NCBI GenBank assembly: GCA_014804445.1
Contig: JAAUZU010000012.1
Location: 125,776-169,549 of the forward strand
Length of the DNA: 43,774 nt
Direction: 5' to 3'
Source: Lachnospiraceae bacterium
GTDB taxonomy: Bacteria > Bacillota > Clostridia > Lachnospirales > Lachnospiraceae
Shown: piece after piece, positions 34,422 to 42,869 of the stretch
Layout: every line of letters starts with the position of its first letter
Position numbering within the stretch: the first letter of the stretch is position 1
The notes under the pieces: generated by a model
Told to the model about the DNA's origin: nothing
Database searches by the model: none
What the model saw: only the letters and a program-made list of their open reading frames with translations
Translations under genes and position numbers: made by a program

Positions 34422-35874
34422 TGCTTCTAATAGCGTCTGCTCGCTCTCCCGGCTGCTCTTTTGCCAATGCTTCTAACAGCGGCTGCTCCTGCGGCTGCTC
34501 TTTTGCCAATGCTTCTAACAGCGGCTGCTCTTCCGGCCTCTCTTTTCCCTCTGCTTCTGACGGCTTTTCTTCTGTGCCCGTTTCTCCGTCCGGCAGCTCT
34601 GTACCATCTTCCTGCCCTTCTGCATCTGCCGTCTTACAGAACGCTGCCTGCAGCCCTGTGCCCGCCAGCAGAAGCGCCGCTGTCAGCAGCATGTATTCAC
34701 AATCCATACTCTCTGCGCAAAAACCACCGGCATACAGCGCTGCTGCCGCCACCGCAAAAAACAGCCACGGCATCTGTACCTCTTCCTTCCGGCGGATAAA
34801 AAAGGCAAGGACACCAATCAGCATGAAAAAAGCCACCGCCACTAATATCCACGCTTCCAGAAGCGTTCCGGCTTTCAAAATTCCGGGAACAGCGCTGATT
34901 TCCTTGTAGGAAAACAGGATGCCCCATGTAGTAAACACTTCTTGAATTCCTGCACCGTTCTGCATGGCGTCCATAGACAACAGTAAAACAAAAGTGCCAA
35001 AGGCAAGAAGCACGACCAGCAAAAGCTGTAACATCGCCCTGCCTAATCTCTTCCCGCCTGATGGCGTATCCTCTTCCGAAACCTCCCCGTTTAGAAAAGG
35101 AAGGAAAAGAACAGGTATTAAAAACAAAACTCCTGTCACATCCAGATAGGCCAGTACACCGATCCCAACGCCCGTAAAAGTCGTCTGCAGCCATGCATGC
35201 CATTTAAAAGGTTCCTTTCGAACCTGCCTTCTGCACATGCGCCCTATCATCAAGAGTACAATACCGCACAACAGCATGTACAGCATCTTCGGAGAATACA
35301 ATAAGCCTTCCCATATACTGGCGGGTATAAGCATCAGACCGCCAAATAAAACCAACGCAGCCGTGCGTCCCGAAAGCCTTTTAATCGCCAGATACCATAC
35401 AATGGCGGCAAGCATCTGTAAGCATATCTGTAATATAATGCCTGCCATAAAGTGATTGCCCGTAAGCAGAAACAGCCCTCTGAGCAGCAGCACATAAAAA
35501 TACTGCGCGCCATGTGCCAGCGTGGTAACAGGACTGCCGTTTACCATGGCTGTTTCAAAATAAGCAGCATGCTCCGTGCCCCTGCCGATAAAATAGATAC
35601 GCAGAAACACGCCTGTGGCAAACAGAAGGACAAAAAGCAGCGCCTCCCAGAGCACATGAACCGGACGCTTTAACAGATTCGCCAGTTTCCGAATCTGTAT
35701 AAAGACTGCCGTCACCAGTGCAAAGGACAAAAACACAATGCCAAACTGTATGTAATGATTTGTCACATGAGGCGCCTGCAGTACATCGTACAGGGCTTTC
35801 GCATAGCCTATAAAAACAGCCAGTGCATAAAATGCCCATAGACAGACGCCAATCCAATTTTTCTTGTAAGTCAT
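34099..35874 (-). CDS. N-terminal part of a GT-C-like multi-pass membrane protein, frame broken near 34448
   Basis: The ATG at 35874 (AGGAG upstream) opens a protein with about eleven membrane segments over the first 410 residues and a motif region VNGSPVTTLAHGAQYFYVLL after the second or third segment, as in GT-C/GT39-like membrane glycosyltransferases. From about residue 415 a cytoplasmic Glu-rich tail begins, with repeats EQPLLEALAKEQPQ. After the second copy the frame slips. Residues encoded from about 34442 to 34099 become Arg/Ser-rich without repeats, while the neighbouring frame continues the repeat. The intact gene would be 33756-35874. It follows the GtrB-like gene by 21 bases, which would supply a lipid-linked sugar. 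Confidence 0.8.
   Translation of the reverse strand: MTYKKNWIGVCLWAFYALAVFIGYAKALYDVLQAPHVTNHYIQFGIVFLSFALVTAVFIQIRKLANLLKRPVHVLWEALLFVLLFATGVFLRIYFIGRGTEHAAYFETAMVNGSPVTTLAHGAQYFYVLLLRGLFLLTGNHFMAGIILQICLQMLAAIVWYLAIKRLSGRTAALVLFGGLMLIPASIWEGLLYSPKMLYMLLCGIVLLMIGRMCRRQVRKEPFKWHAWLQTTFTGVGIGVLAYLDVTGVLFLIPVLFLPFLNGEVSEEDTPSGGKRLGRAMLQLLLVVLLAFGTFVLLLSMDAMQNGAGIQEVFTTWGILFSYKEISAVPGILKAGTLLEAWILVAVAFFMLIGVLAFFIRRKEEVQMPWLFFAVAAAALYAGGFCAESMDCEYMLLTAALLLAGTGLQAAFCKTADAEGQEDGTELPDGETGTEEKPSEAEGKERPEEQPLLEALAKEQPQEQPLLEALAKEQPGERADAIRSIGKRTAGGAESVRSSHTRTVPGRESGSRDRSSRAGDGIRTVWSECPVGTGECPKQAGYRGAEGSSTAVNCRTKSNRRRCESDELQFRVWRRHEPGRTGFLVGTVCRR
34405..34534 (-). repeat. Tandem 42-base coding repeats with one 46-base copy
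   Basis: Units at 34493-34534 and 34451-34492 are 42 bases each and share an identical first 38 bases on the plus strand. The third, 34405-34450, is diverged and 46 bases long. The four extra bases amount to one codon plus one base and break the frame. Each 42-base unit encodes 14 residues of the EQPLLEALAKEQPQ type. Confidence 0.85.
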
Positions 35875-35895
35875 TCCGGCTCCTTTTACTGTACA

Positions 35896-36834
35896 CTACA
35901 ATATTTTTTCAATATTGTAACGTGGTCGGTGCTTTACTTCCATGTATATTTTACCAATGTACTGCCCCACCAGCCCAATCGCCAAAAGCTGGACACCGCC
36001 TATAAACCAGACAGACAGAATGAGAGAAGTCCAGCCCGGTACCACGTTGCCTGTAAAATAAGAGATAAAGGCATAAACTGCTGCAAGCACAGAGCCTATT
36101 ACCATAAGGATTCCCAACGCGGTAATCAGGTTAATTGGTTTTATGGAAAAAGAGGTGATGCCGTTAAAGGCAAGTGCAAGCATTTTCTTTAACGGATACT
36201 TGGATTCTCCCGCCGCACGCTCCCTGCGCTCATAATAGACGGAGTCCGTCTCATAACCGATTAAAGGAACCATGCCCCGCAGGAATAAATTGCTCTCCCC
36301 ATACTGTGAAAACTGCTCTACCGCACGCCTGCTCATCAATCTGAAATCCGCATGATTATATATGGTCTTTACGCCCATAAGGGACATAAAACGGTAAAAT
36401 CCCTGTGCCGTAGTGCGCTTCCAAAAAGAATCGGTGCTTCTGCCGCTCCGCACGCCGTAAACGATATCCTTTCCCTCATGGAATTTATCCATCATTTCTT
36501 CAATGACATTGACATCATCCTGCAAATCCGCATCGATGGAAACCGTAACATCGGACATATCCATTGCCGTAAGCAGCCCCGCCGTAAGCGCGTTCTGGTG
36601 CCCTACATTGCCGGCAAGCTTGAGCCCGCGTATTTGACTATGCTTCGCATGTTCTTTTTCAATCAGCTCCCATGTTCTGTCCCTGCTCCCGTCGTTGACA
36701 AAAAGAATAAAGCTGTCCTCTGCAATCTTTTCCTTTTCAATCAGCGCATCCAGCACACCCCGCAGAGTGTCCGACGTAAGCGGAAGCACTTCCTCCTCAT
36801 TATAGCAGGGAACCACGATTGCCAGTTTATCCAT
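35896..36834 (-). CDS. Glycosyltransferase family 2, GtrB/DPM1-like with C-terminal membrane segments
   Basis: The ATG at 36834 has GGGGTG four bases upstream. A start 15 bases earlier would overlap metY. The 312-residue protein has the GT-A nucleotide-sugar domain (VVPCYNEEEVLP, then VSIDADLQDD with the DxD-type metal site). It ends with two membrane segments (LITALGILMVIGSVLAAVYA, LILSVWFIGGVQLLAIGLVG) before IYMEVKHRPRYNI. This is the GtrB/dolichol-phosphate mannose synthase-like layout, which makes undecaprenyl-phosphate-linked sugars for GT-C enzymes. The next gene downstream is such a GT-C-like protein. The sugar is unknown. Confidence 0.92.
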   Translation of the reverse strand: MDKLAIVVPCYNEEEVLPLTSDTLRGVLDALIEKEKIAEDSFILFVNDGSRDRTWELIEKEHAKHSQIRGLKLAGNVGHQNALTAGLLTAMDMSDVTVSIDADLQDDVNVIEEMMDKFHEGKDIVYGVRSGRSTDSFWKRTTAQGFYRFMSLMGVKTIYNHADFRLMSRRAVEQFSQYGESNLFLRGMVPLIGYETDSVYYERRERAAGESKYPLKKMLALAFNGITSFSIKPINLITALGILMVIGSVLAAVYAFISYFTGNVVPGWTSLILSVWFIGGVQLLAIGLVGQYIGKIYMEVKHRPRYNIEKIL

Positions 36835-36845
36835 TTTACACCCCA

Positions 36846-38117
36846 TCAAATGCAGGCAAGCGCCTGCTCCAAATCCGCAATAATGTCCTCTATATGCTCA
36901 AGTCCGACAGAAAAACGAATCAAATCCGGTGCAACTCCTGCTTCCAAAAGCTGCTCATCCGTCATCTGGCGGTGCGTATGGCTTGCCGGATGCAGCACGC
37001 AGGTCCTTGCATCCGCCACATGCGTCACAATCGCCGCAAGCTTAAACTGATCCATCATATCACTGGCCGCTTTCCTGCCGCCCTTCAGCCCAAAGCTGAT
37101 AACGCCGCAGGAACCGTTCGGCATATATTTCTTCGCAAGTTCATGGTATTTATTTCCTTTTAACCCGGGATAATTGACCCATGCCACCTTCGGATGCTTT
37201 TCCAGATATTCGGCAACCGCCTGCGCATTGGCACAATGCCTTTCCATACGAAGGGGCAGTGTCTCCAGCCCGACATTCAAAAGAAATGCATTCTGCGGCG
37301 ACTGAATGGAACCCAAATCCCGCATAAGCTGCACCGTCGCCTTGGTTATGTAAGCTCCCTTTTGAAACCGCTCCGTATAGACTACGCCATGATAGGATTC
37401 ATCCGGCTTACAGAGCCCGGGGTATTTGTCCGGGTACCTCGTCCAGTCAAAATTGCCGGAGTCCACAATGGCGCCTCCTACCGACATGGCATGTCCGTCC
37501 ATGTATTTGGTGGTAGAATGTGTTACAATATCTGCGCCCCACTGAAAAGGATTGCAGTTGATTGGCGTTGCAAACGTATTGTCCACGATAAGGGGAACCC
37601 CGTGTTTGTGCGCAATTTTGGCAATGCGCTCGATATCCAGAACCACTAACGCCGGATTTGCCACCGTTTCCGCCAGCACACATTTTGTATTATCACGAAA
37701 CGCAGCGTCAAACTCCTCATCGGGCGCATCCGGATTGACTACCGTACATTCAATTCCCATCTTTTTCATGGTAACGGTGACAAGGTTAAAAGTGCCTCCG
37801 TATACAGTGGAAGAAAGTACGACATGGTCGCCCGTCTCACAGATATTAAATATGGCATAATAGTTGGCCGCCTGCCCCGAACTGGTCAGCATCGCTGCCA
37901 CACCGCCCTCCAGCTCACAGATTTTTGCCGCGACACAGTCGTTCGTCGGATTCTGCAGTCTGGTGTAAAAATAGCCGCTCTCCTCTAAATCAAACAGCTT
38001 TCCCATCTGTTCAGAAGTCTCGTATTTGAAGGTCGTTGACTGGTAAATCGGAAGCACCCGCGGCTCTCCTTTTTTCGGCTGCCAGCCAGCCTGTACACAA
38101 ATCGTCTCTTTTCTCAT
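36846..38117 (-). CDS. metY: O-acetylhomoserine aminocarboxypropyltransferase (O-acetylhomoserine sulfhydrylase)
   Basis: This 423-residue member of the Cys/Met-metabolism PLP family contains YTRLQNPTNDCVAAKICELE, ASSGQAA-like TSSGQAANYYAIF, and the PLP-lysine motif HSTTKYMDGHAMSVGGAIVD near residue 205, followed by LGLETLPLRMERH-like NVGLETLPLRMERHCANA. The N-terminal KETICVQAGWQPKKGEPRV and the length match MetY rather than cystathionine gamma-synthase. It makes homocysteine from O-acetylhomoserine and sulfide in the cytoplasm. GAGG precedes the ATG by five bases. No SAM riboswitch or T-box was seen in the 39 bases upstream, so it is probably read through from yebC. Confidence 0.95.
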   Translation of the reverse strand: MRKETICVQAGWQPKKGEPRVLPIYQSTTFKYETSEQMGKLFDLEESGYFYTRLQNPTNDCVAAKICELEGGVAAMLTSSGQAANYYAIFNICETGDHVVLSSTVYGGTFNLVTVTMKKMGIECTVVNPDAPDEEFDAAFRDNTKCVLAETVANPALVVLDIERIAKIAHKHGVPLIVDNTFATPINCNPFQWGADIVTHSTTKYMDGHAMSVGGAIVDSGNFDWTRYPDKYPGLCKPDESYHGVVYTERFQKGAYITKATVQLMRDLGSIQSPQNAFLLNVGLETLPLRMERHCANAQAVAEYLEKHPKVAWVNYPGLKGNKYHELAKKYMPNGSCGVISFGLKGGRKAASDMMDQFKLAAIVTHVADARTCVLHPASHTHRQMTDEQLLEAGVAPDLIRFSVGLEHIEDIIADLEQALACI

Positions 38118-38156
38118 TGTATCCTCATGCCTTTTCTTTTTTGTCCAAAATACAGC

Positions 38157-38885
38157 TTAATCATCCCAGTTGTGATACACTGCCTGTACATCATCATCAT
38201 CTTCCAACAGATCCAATGTCCTCTGCAGGTTTTTGACTGCTGTTTCATCTTCCAGCTTTACATAATTCTGGGGAATCATGGTAACCTCTGCACTCATCAT
38301 GGGAATCCCTGCTTCCTCAAGCGCTTTCCTGACCTCCTCAAAGGAATCCGGATCTGTCAGCACTTCATAGCTGTCCTCTTCCTCCGAAAAATCCTCGGCT
38401 CCGGCGTCAAGCACCTGCATCATCAGCTCGTCTGCGTCGGTTTCATATTCCTCTTTATCAATGATAATCTGTCCCTTCTTATCGAACATAAAAGAAACGC
38501 AGCCCGGCGTTCCCACATTGCCCTGTCCCTTTGTAAAAGCGCTTCTGACGTTTGCCGCCGTGCGGTTCTTGTTGTCAGTCAGCGCATCCACGATAATGGC
38601 GATACCGTTAGGTCCATAGCCTTCATATGTAACATACTCATAATTTACATTGCCGACATCTCCGGCCGCCTTTTTGATTCCTCGCTCGATGGTATCGTTG
38701 GGCATATTGTTGGATTTTGCTTTTGCAATCACCTGTGCCAGCTTGAAGTTATTGGCCGGATCCGGACCGCCCTCTTTTACTGCAACTGCAATTTCTCTGC
38801 CGATTATAGTGAAAATTTTGCCCTTGGCAGCGTCATTTTTCTCCTTTTTATGCTTAATATTCGCAAATTTTGAATGTCCTGACAT
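38157..38885 (-). CDS. yebC: YebC/PmpR family regulatory protein
   Basis: This 242-residue protein matches the TACO1/YebC family from its N-terminus ([32 protein letters not shown]) through ARVGGPDP-like [20 protein letters not shown] and [10 protein letters not shown]. The family has been described as DNA-binding transcription regulators and more recently as factors that assist translation of difficult proline-containing stretches. Which applies here is not shown. It has a strong promoter 32 bases upstream and an AGGAGAG ribosome binding site. It is the first gene of the unit yebC-metY-GT2-GT-C. Confidence 0.96.
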   Translation of the reverse strand: MSGHSKFANIKHKKEKNDAAKGKIFTIIGREIAVAVKEGGPDPANNFKLAQVIAKAKSNNMPNDTIERGIKKAAGDVGNVNYEYVTYEGYGPNGIAIIVDALTDNKNRTAANVRSAFTKGQGNVGTPGCVSFMFDKKGQIIIDKEEYETDADELMMQVLDAGAEDFSEEEDSYEVLTDPDSFEEVRKALEEAGIPMMSAEVTMIPQNYVKLEDETAVKNLQRTLDLLEDDDDVQAVYHNWDD

Positions 38886-38916
38886 AATCTCTCTCCTCTT
38901 GTGTTATTATAAATAA

Positions 38917-38945
38917 AATATATCATTTACAGCCCTGTTCGTCAA
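38917..38945 (-). promoter_or_regulatory. Sigma-A-type promoter for yebC
   Basis: On the minus strand, TTGACG (38945-38940), a 17-base spacer and TATATT (38922-38917) each match consensus at five of six positions, 32 bases upstream of the yebC start. Confidence 0.75.
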
Positions 38946-38959
38946 GTTTGGCGTTCCTT

Positions 38960-39301
38960 TTATGTATCAAGCTCCAAGCTAACCATCAAGGCTCTGTTTA
39001 CACGCTGCATGATTTGGGAATCCAAATGGCATACCTTGTCTTTTAAACGTTTTTTGTCTATTGTCCGAAGCTGCTCCAGCAGAATGACGGAATCCTTATC
39101 CATATCGTACAATTCCGTGGACAGTTCAATATGGGTCGGCAGCTTTGCCTTATTCATTTTAGAGGTTATGGCTGCACAGATTACCGTAGGGCTGTGCTTG
39201 TTTCCCACGTCATTCTGCACAATCAGCACCGGTCTGATGCCGCCCTGCTCAGAACCCACTACAGGTCTTAAATCTGCATAATATACATCTCCTCGTTTCA
39301 T
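38960..39301 (-). CDS. mazF: MazF/PemK-type mRNA interferase toxin
   Basis: The ATG at 39301 has AAGGG nine bases upstream and is preferred to one nine bases earlier, giving 113 residues. The sequence [20 protein letters not shown], then RPVLIVQND and [13 protein letters not shown], is the MazF/NdoA (EndoA) family pattern, with the conserved Arg/Thr-bearing strands (AAITSK). MazF cleaves single-stranded mRNA at short motifs. It lies 82 bases after alr, as ndoA lies after alr in Bacillus, but no antitoxin gene such as ndoAI separates them. That gap is too short to encode one. The gene may have a distant partner or be tamed. Confidence 0.94.
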   Translation of the reverse strand: MKRGDVYYADLRPVVGSEQGGIRPVLIVQNDVGNKHSPTVICAAITSKMNKAKLPTHIELSTELYDMDKDSVILLEQLRTIDKKRLKDKVCHLDSQIMQRVNRALMVSLELDT

Positions 39302-39339
39302 AACACGCATCCCTTCTTACACCGTTTTTGACGGCTTAT

Positions 39340-39358
39340 CTGGTAATAGTATTGCCAG
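39340..39358. promoter_or_regulatory. Near-perfect palindrome between alr and mazF
   Basis: CTGGTAATAGTATTGCCAG is a dyad with eight pairs (one G-T when read as RNA) and sits 39 bases upstream of mazF. CTTATC copies flank it on both sides as direct repeats. It may be an operator or a small mRNA stem, and the sequence cannot decide. Confidence 0.4.
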
Positions 39359-39383
39359 CTTATCCGAAGGTATTCAAAAAAGT

Positions 39384-40526
39384 CTATCCGCCTGTATAAA
39401 TTCTGGGAACTCTTTTCCCCAAGCCGCATATCAGCTCATAGTGGAACCTGCCGGAGAGCTCTCCCAGCATTTCTGTCGTAATTTCTTCCTCCCCATCCCT
39501 GCCTATCAGGGTTACCTTGTCTTCCTCCATGGCTTCCGGTATATCCGTCACATCCACCATAAACTGATCCATGCAGACACTTCCCAGAATGGGCGCTTTC
39601 CTGCCGCGTATCAGCACATAGCCATTGTCCGACAGACTTCTCGGATAGCCGTCCCCGTAGCCTAATGGAACGGTCGCAACGCGGGTTTTTCTCTGCGTCA
39701 CATACTTTCCGCCGTAACTGATGGGCGAACCTGCCGGCAGCCATTTGATGTAGACAATGGTGCTGTACAGGGAAAGTGCCGGCTTTAGCGCAATCCTTTC
39801 CCTATCCACTGCAGCCGACGGTGCCATCCCATACAAAATGATGCCCGCCCGTGCCACGTCCATATCCGCTTCCCGCATCTCCAAAATGGCAGCCGAATTA
39901 GAACAGCCCTTAATCAGCCCCCGAAGTCCAAGCTCCTGCTCTATCCTGTCCGTAAACTCCCTAAAAAGAGAAAGCTGCCTTAGGGAATCCGTTTTATCCG
40001 CTTCGTCCGCCTTTGCAAAATGGGTAAAAACCCCCTCAATCGAAAGGTTGGGAAGCGCATGCAGCAGTCTGACATACTGAAAGCCTTTTTCGTCCGGCAT
40101 AATGCCGATTCTTCCCATTCCGGTATCCACCTTAATATGTACTTTGGCCTTTTTATGCTGCCGGTACCCCTCCTCCGAAAGCCCTATGGCAGCGTCCAGG
40201 GTAAATACGGTCGGTCTTATGTCAAGCGCTACCATTCTTTCAAAGCTTCCCGGAAAGGTATACCCCAGCACCAGTATGGGCAGCGTGATACCGTTCTCCC
40301 GCAGTTCAAACGCCTCCTCAGCGGTCGCCACTGCAAAACCGTACATACAATCATGCTGTTCCAGCGCCTTTGCAACCGGCACACTCCCATGTCCGTAGCC
40401 ATCCGCCTTGACAACACCCATCAGCCTTGTCTCCGATCCTATGTGTGCCTTGATATTTCTTGCATTGGATATGATGGCATCCAAATCCACCTGCGCATAT
40501 CCTCTGGCATATTGTGAAAACTTCAT
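39384..40526 (-). CDS. alr: Alanine racemase
   Basis: This 380-residue protein has the PLP lysine in VVKADGYGHGS (near residue 40), the catalytic tyrosine region PISYGGKYVT (near 270), VDTGMGRIG and the conserved RVATVPLGYGDGYPRSLS. CMDQFMVDVTD near residue 315 is the family C-terminal motif. It interconverts L- and D-alanine for peptidoglycan synthesis in the cytoplasm. It follows nnr by 27 bases and precedes mazF, a common Firmicutes order. Length is typical. Confidence 0.97.
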   Translation of the reverse strand: MKFSQYARGYAQVDLDAIISNARNIKAHIGSETRLMGVVKADGYGHGSVPVAKALEQHDCMYGFAVATAEEAFELRENGITLPILVLGYTFPGSFERMVALDIRPTVFTLDAAIGLSEEGYRQHKKAKVHIKVDTGMGRIGIMPDEKGFQYVRLLHALPNLSIEGVFTHFAKADEADKTDSLRQLSLFREFTDRIEQELGLRGLIKGCSNSAAILEMREADMDVARAGIILYGMAPSAAVDRERIALKPALSLYSTIVYIKWLPAGSPISYGGKYVTQRKTRVATVPLGYGDGYPRSLSDNGYVLIRGRKAPILGSVCMDQFMVDVTDIPEAMEEDKVTLIGRDGEEEITTEMLGELSGRFHYELICGLGKRVPRIYTGG

Positions 40527-40553
40527 GCGCCGCCTCCTGTCTTTTCTGCCGTC

Positions 40554-42080
40554 CTAAAGAGCGCACAGCCCTTCTATGATATCTGTTGCGGTCAGGACCG
40601 CACTGCCCGCTGTCCTTACGGCTGCATCTCCGGCACAGGCATGCAGATAGACGCCTGCGCACGCCGCCTCCCGCGGCTCCATGCCCTGCACTACAAGCGC
40701 CGCAATCATTCCTGTCAGCACATCGCCGCTCCCTGCCGTAGCCATTTTGTCATTGCCTGCCGTATTTAAAAACAAAGGTGCATCCTCCTGACACACACAA
40801 GTCCTTGCGCTTTTTCCCACCACAATGCAGCCTGTTTCTTTTGCGGCCTGCATTGTGCCTTCCGTCTCTGCTGCAACAATCTCCTCTACCGGTCTGTGAA
40901 GCAGTCTGGCAAGCTCTCCCATATGGGGCGTCAGAACCGCCTTTCTTCCCTGCCTGCAGCTTTCCCGAAGGCATTTTCGCAGTTTCTCCTCATATGCCAG
41001 TATATTCAGTCCATCCGCGTCTATTACAAGCGGAAGCTCTCCCTGTGCAATAGCCAGTTCCAGCAGCCTTTTTCCGCTTTCACACACCGTCAGCCCGCAC
41101 CCGATGGCAATGGCATCCGCCCATTTCATACTTTCCGCAAAAAGTCTTTCTTCCTCTTCCGTAATCTTCTGATGGCTTTCGTAGGTCTGGATTAACGCTT
41201 CCGGCAGACTGACCTGTACAATTTCCCTGATTTTCTCCGGTATGACGAGCTTTACCATGCCGGCTCCTGCCTTGTATGCACTTCTCGCGGCCAAAAGCGC
41301 CGCGCCTGCCATTTTTTCACTGCCCGCAATCAGCAAAAGCTTCCCAAAAGTTCCTTTATTGCCGTCCGGCTTTCTTTCAGGCAGATACCTTTTCGGGTTT
41401 TCCGTGTAAGTATACATGCCGGGGGCATTTCCCCCAAAACTTACTTCTGTGATACCGATATCCGCAACCGTGATTTCTCCCGCATAAAGTGCGCCCGGGT
41501 ACAGACAGTGCCCTCTTTTTCGGAACGCCAGAGCAACCGTCCTATCCGCTTTTACCGCCACCCCCATCACTTTTCCCGTGTCGGAATTAATACCGGAGGG
41601 AATATCCACGGCAATACGGCACGCCTGTTTTTTGTTTACCGCCTCAACCGCCTCCCGCAAGGCTCCTGTAATTTCTCTTGTAAGCCCCGTACCGAACAGA
41701 GCGTCCACCACCACGTCATACGCTCCTTCAGGCACTGTTCTGTGCACTACAACGTCATAATGCGCTAAAATGGCCAACTGCCGCCCGGTCTCTTCCGTCA
41801 TCCGCTCCCGCTCCCCCAGAAGAGCAGCCTCCGCAGATATGCCTTTTTCAGCCAGAAGCCTTGCCACACAAAGCCCGTCCCCGCCGTTGTTTCCCGTACC
41901 GCAGACACATAATACTTTTCCCTTATGCGCGCTGCCGCACCGCCTGATAAGTTCTTCCTCCACACAGCAGGAAACCTTAAGCGCAGCGCGCTCCATCAAT
42001 ACCAGTGCGGGGATTCCGATTTGATGTATCGTATCATTATCATATGCCCGCATCTCACTTCCTGTTACAAGATATTCCAT
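40554..42080 (-). CDS. nnr: Bifunctional NAD(P)H-hydrate epimerase and ADP-dependent dehydratase
   Basis: The ATG at 42080 with AGGAG five bases upstream gives 508 residues. An upstream in-frame start would lie within the 3' end of the previous gene and is rejected. The N-terminal YjeF_N domain (about 1-220) has CGTGNNGGDGLCVARLL and VVDALFGTGL, and binds NAD(P)HX for epimerisation. The C-terminal ribokinase-like domain (about 225-508) has LLIAGSEKMAGAALLAARSA and the ADP-dependent dehydratase motif NDKMATAGSGDVLTGMIAAL. Together they repair hydrated NADH and NADPH. It precedes alr, the usual order. Confidence 0.96.
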   Translation of the reverse strand: MEYLVTGSEMRAYDNDTIHQIGIPALVLMERAALKVSCCVEEELIRRCGSAHKGKVLCVCGTGNNGGDGLCVARLLAEKGISAEAALLGERERMTEETGRQLAILAHYDVVVHRTVPEGAYDVVVDALFGTGLTREITGALREAVEAVNKKQACRIAVDIPSGINSDTGKVMGVAVKADRTVALAFRKRGHCLYPGALYAGEITVADIGITEVSFGGNAPGMYTYTENPKRYLPERKPDGNKGTFGKLLLIAGSEKMAGAALLAARSAYKAGAGMVKLVIPEKIREIVQVSLPEALIQTYESHQKITEEEERLFAESMKWADAIAIGCGLTVCESGKRLLELAIAQGELPLVIDADGLNILAYEEKLRKCLRESCRQGRKAVLTPHMGELARLLHRPVEEIVAAETEGTMQAAKETGCIVVGKSARTCVCQEDAPLFLNTAGNDKMATAGSGDVLTGMIAALVVQGMEPREAACAGVYLHACAGDAAVRTAGSAVLTATDIIEGLCAL

Positions 42081-42106
42081 ATTTTCTCCTATTCTCTGAT
42101 ATAACA

Positions 42107-42133
42107 AAGGACTGTTGCGTCCCAACAGCCCTT
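42107..42133 (-). other. Hairpin between the coiled-coil gene and nnr
   Basis: On the plus strand, AAGGACTGTTG pairs with CAACAGCCCTT (one A/C mismatch) around a CGTCC loop. On the minus strand it is followed by TGTTATATC, a weak T-run. It lies downstream of the coiled-coil gene stop and about 27 bases before the nnr start, so it could attenuate transcription into nnr. Confidence 0.45.
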
Positions 42134-42154
42134 CAGCCTGAAGGCCGGCAAAAG

Positions 42155-42832
42155 TCATTCCTCATCTCCGTTTCCCTGTGCCCGCCTTATTCTTCTTTCT
42201 TTTTCTGCCGCAATCTTAGCAGCACGCTCCTCAGGATTGTATTTCATGTCAAATATGTCAATCACATCCGCGCCGAATATGGCGTGCATATAGTGGTATA
42301 AATCCTGATTCTGCTGCTCCTTTTCCTGCTTTCTGATAATTTTCTTTTTCAGTTCCACGCGGATTTTTGTAATCCATTCTCCGATTTCATCTATTTCTGC
42401 CGTGTTTTCCTTCAGCTTTTCATAGCAGGCATCCATTGTGGCAAGCATCAACTTGTAATTCACCTGCTCTATTTCCTTCGGGAGCTCCAGCAGCTCGTCC
42501 TTATAGCCGGCAAGTTTATCATTGCAGTCATTAATCAAACGTTTGTTGTCGTCCAGTTTCTTTTCCAAAGAGGCATCGTACCTTTTCTCCAGTTCATCCA
42601 CTGTTGGCACAATTTCATCCATCAGTTTTTTCTTTAAACGCCTGATATCCTTTGACTCGGTATTCAGCTTTCCCTGTCGCTTTAACAGATTGTTTAACTG
42701 CTCCTCCAGCCTTTTGATGGTTAAGGTTGTATCCGCAGTGCCAAACAGCATATGCCACTTGTTATCCAGTGTCAGCAAAGGAATGTTTTTGTTCTGCAGT
42801 GCATACTCATATTCCTCTTCTTTTCGTCCCAT
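42155..42832 (-). CDS. Coiled-coil protein of unknown function
   Basis: The ATG at 42832 has GGAGG ten bases upstream and is preferred to a TTG 18 bases earlier, giving 225 residues. After a short N-terminal segment (YEYALQNKNIPLLTLDNKWH) most of the chain is predicted helical coiled coil (about 40-160, e.g. RLEEQLNNLLKRQGKLN), then a DIFDMKYNPEERAAKIAAEK region. There is no signal peptide or membrane segment, so it is probably cytoplasmic. I recognise no characterised family. It sits between rex and nnr, 37 bases after rex, and is likely cotranscribed with rex. Confidence 0.85.
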   Translation of the reverse strand: MGRKEEEYEYALQNKNIPLLTLDNKWHMLFGTADTTLTIKRLEEQLNNLLKRQGKLNTESKDIRRLKKKLMDEIVPTVDELEKRYDASLEKKLDDNKRLINDCNDKLAGYKDELLELPKEIEQVNYKLMLATMDACYEKLKENTAEIDEIGEWITKIRVELKKKIIRKQEKEQQNQDLYHYMHAIFGADVIDIFDMKYNPEERAAKIAAEKERRIRRAQGNGDEE

Positions 42833-42869
42833 AAGTACTTCGCCTCCCAAACCAAAGATAACGGCAAAT

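Noticed and set aside
34099..34442. Arg/Ser-rich C-terminal extension of the GT-C-like protein
   Set aside because: It is the out-of-frame reading of the downstream tail after the one-base slip. Its composition differs sharply from the rest and the repeat continues in the other frame.
38118..38156. Possible riboswitch before metY
   Set aside because: Only 39 bases separate yebC and metY, too short for a SAM riboswitch or T-box.
42081..42158. Upstream extension of nnr
   Set aside because: It would cover the intergenic hairpin. The ATG at 42080 has AGGAG and begins the known YjeF_N domain.
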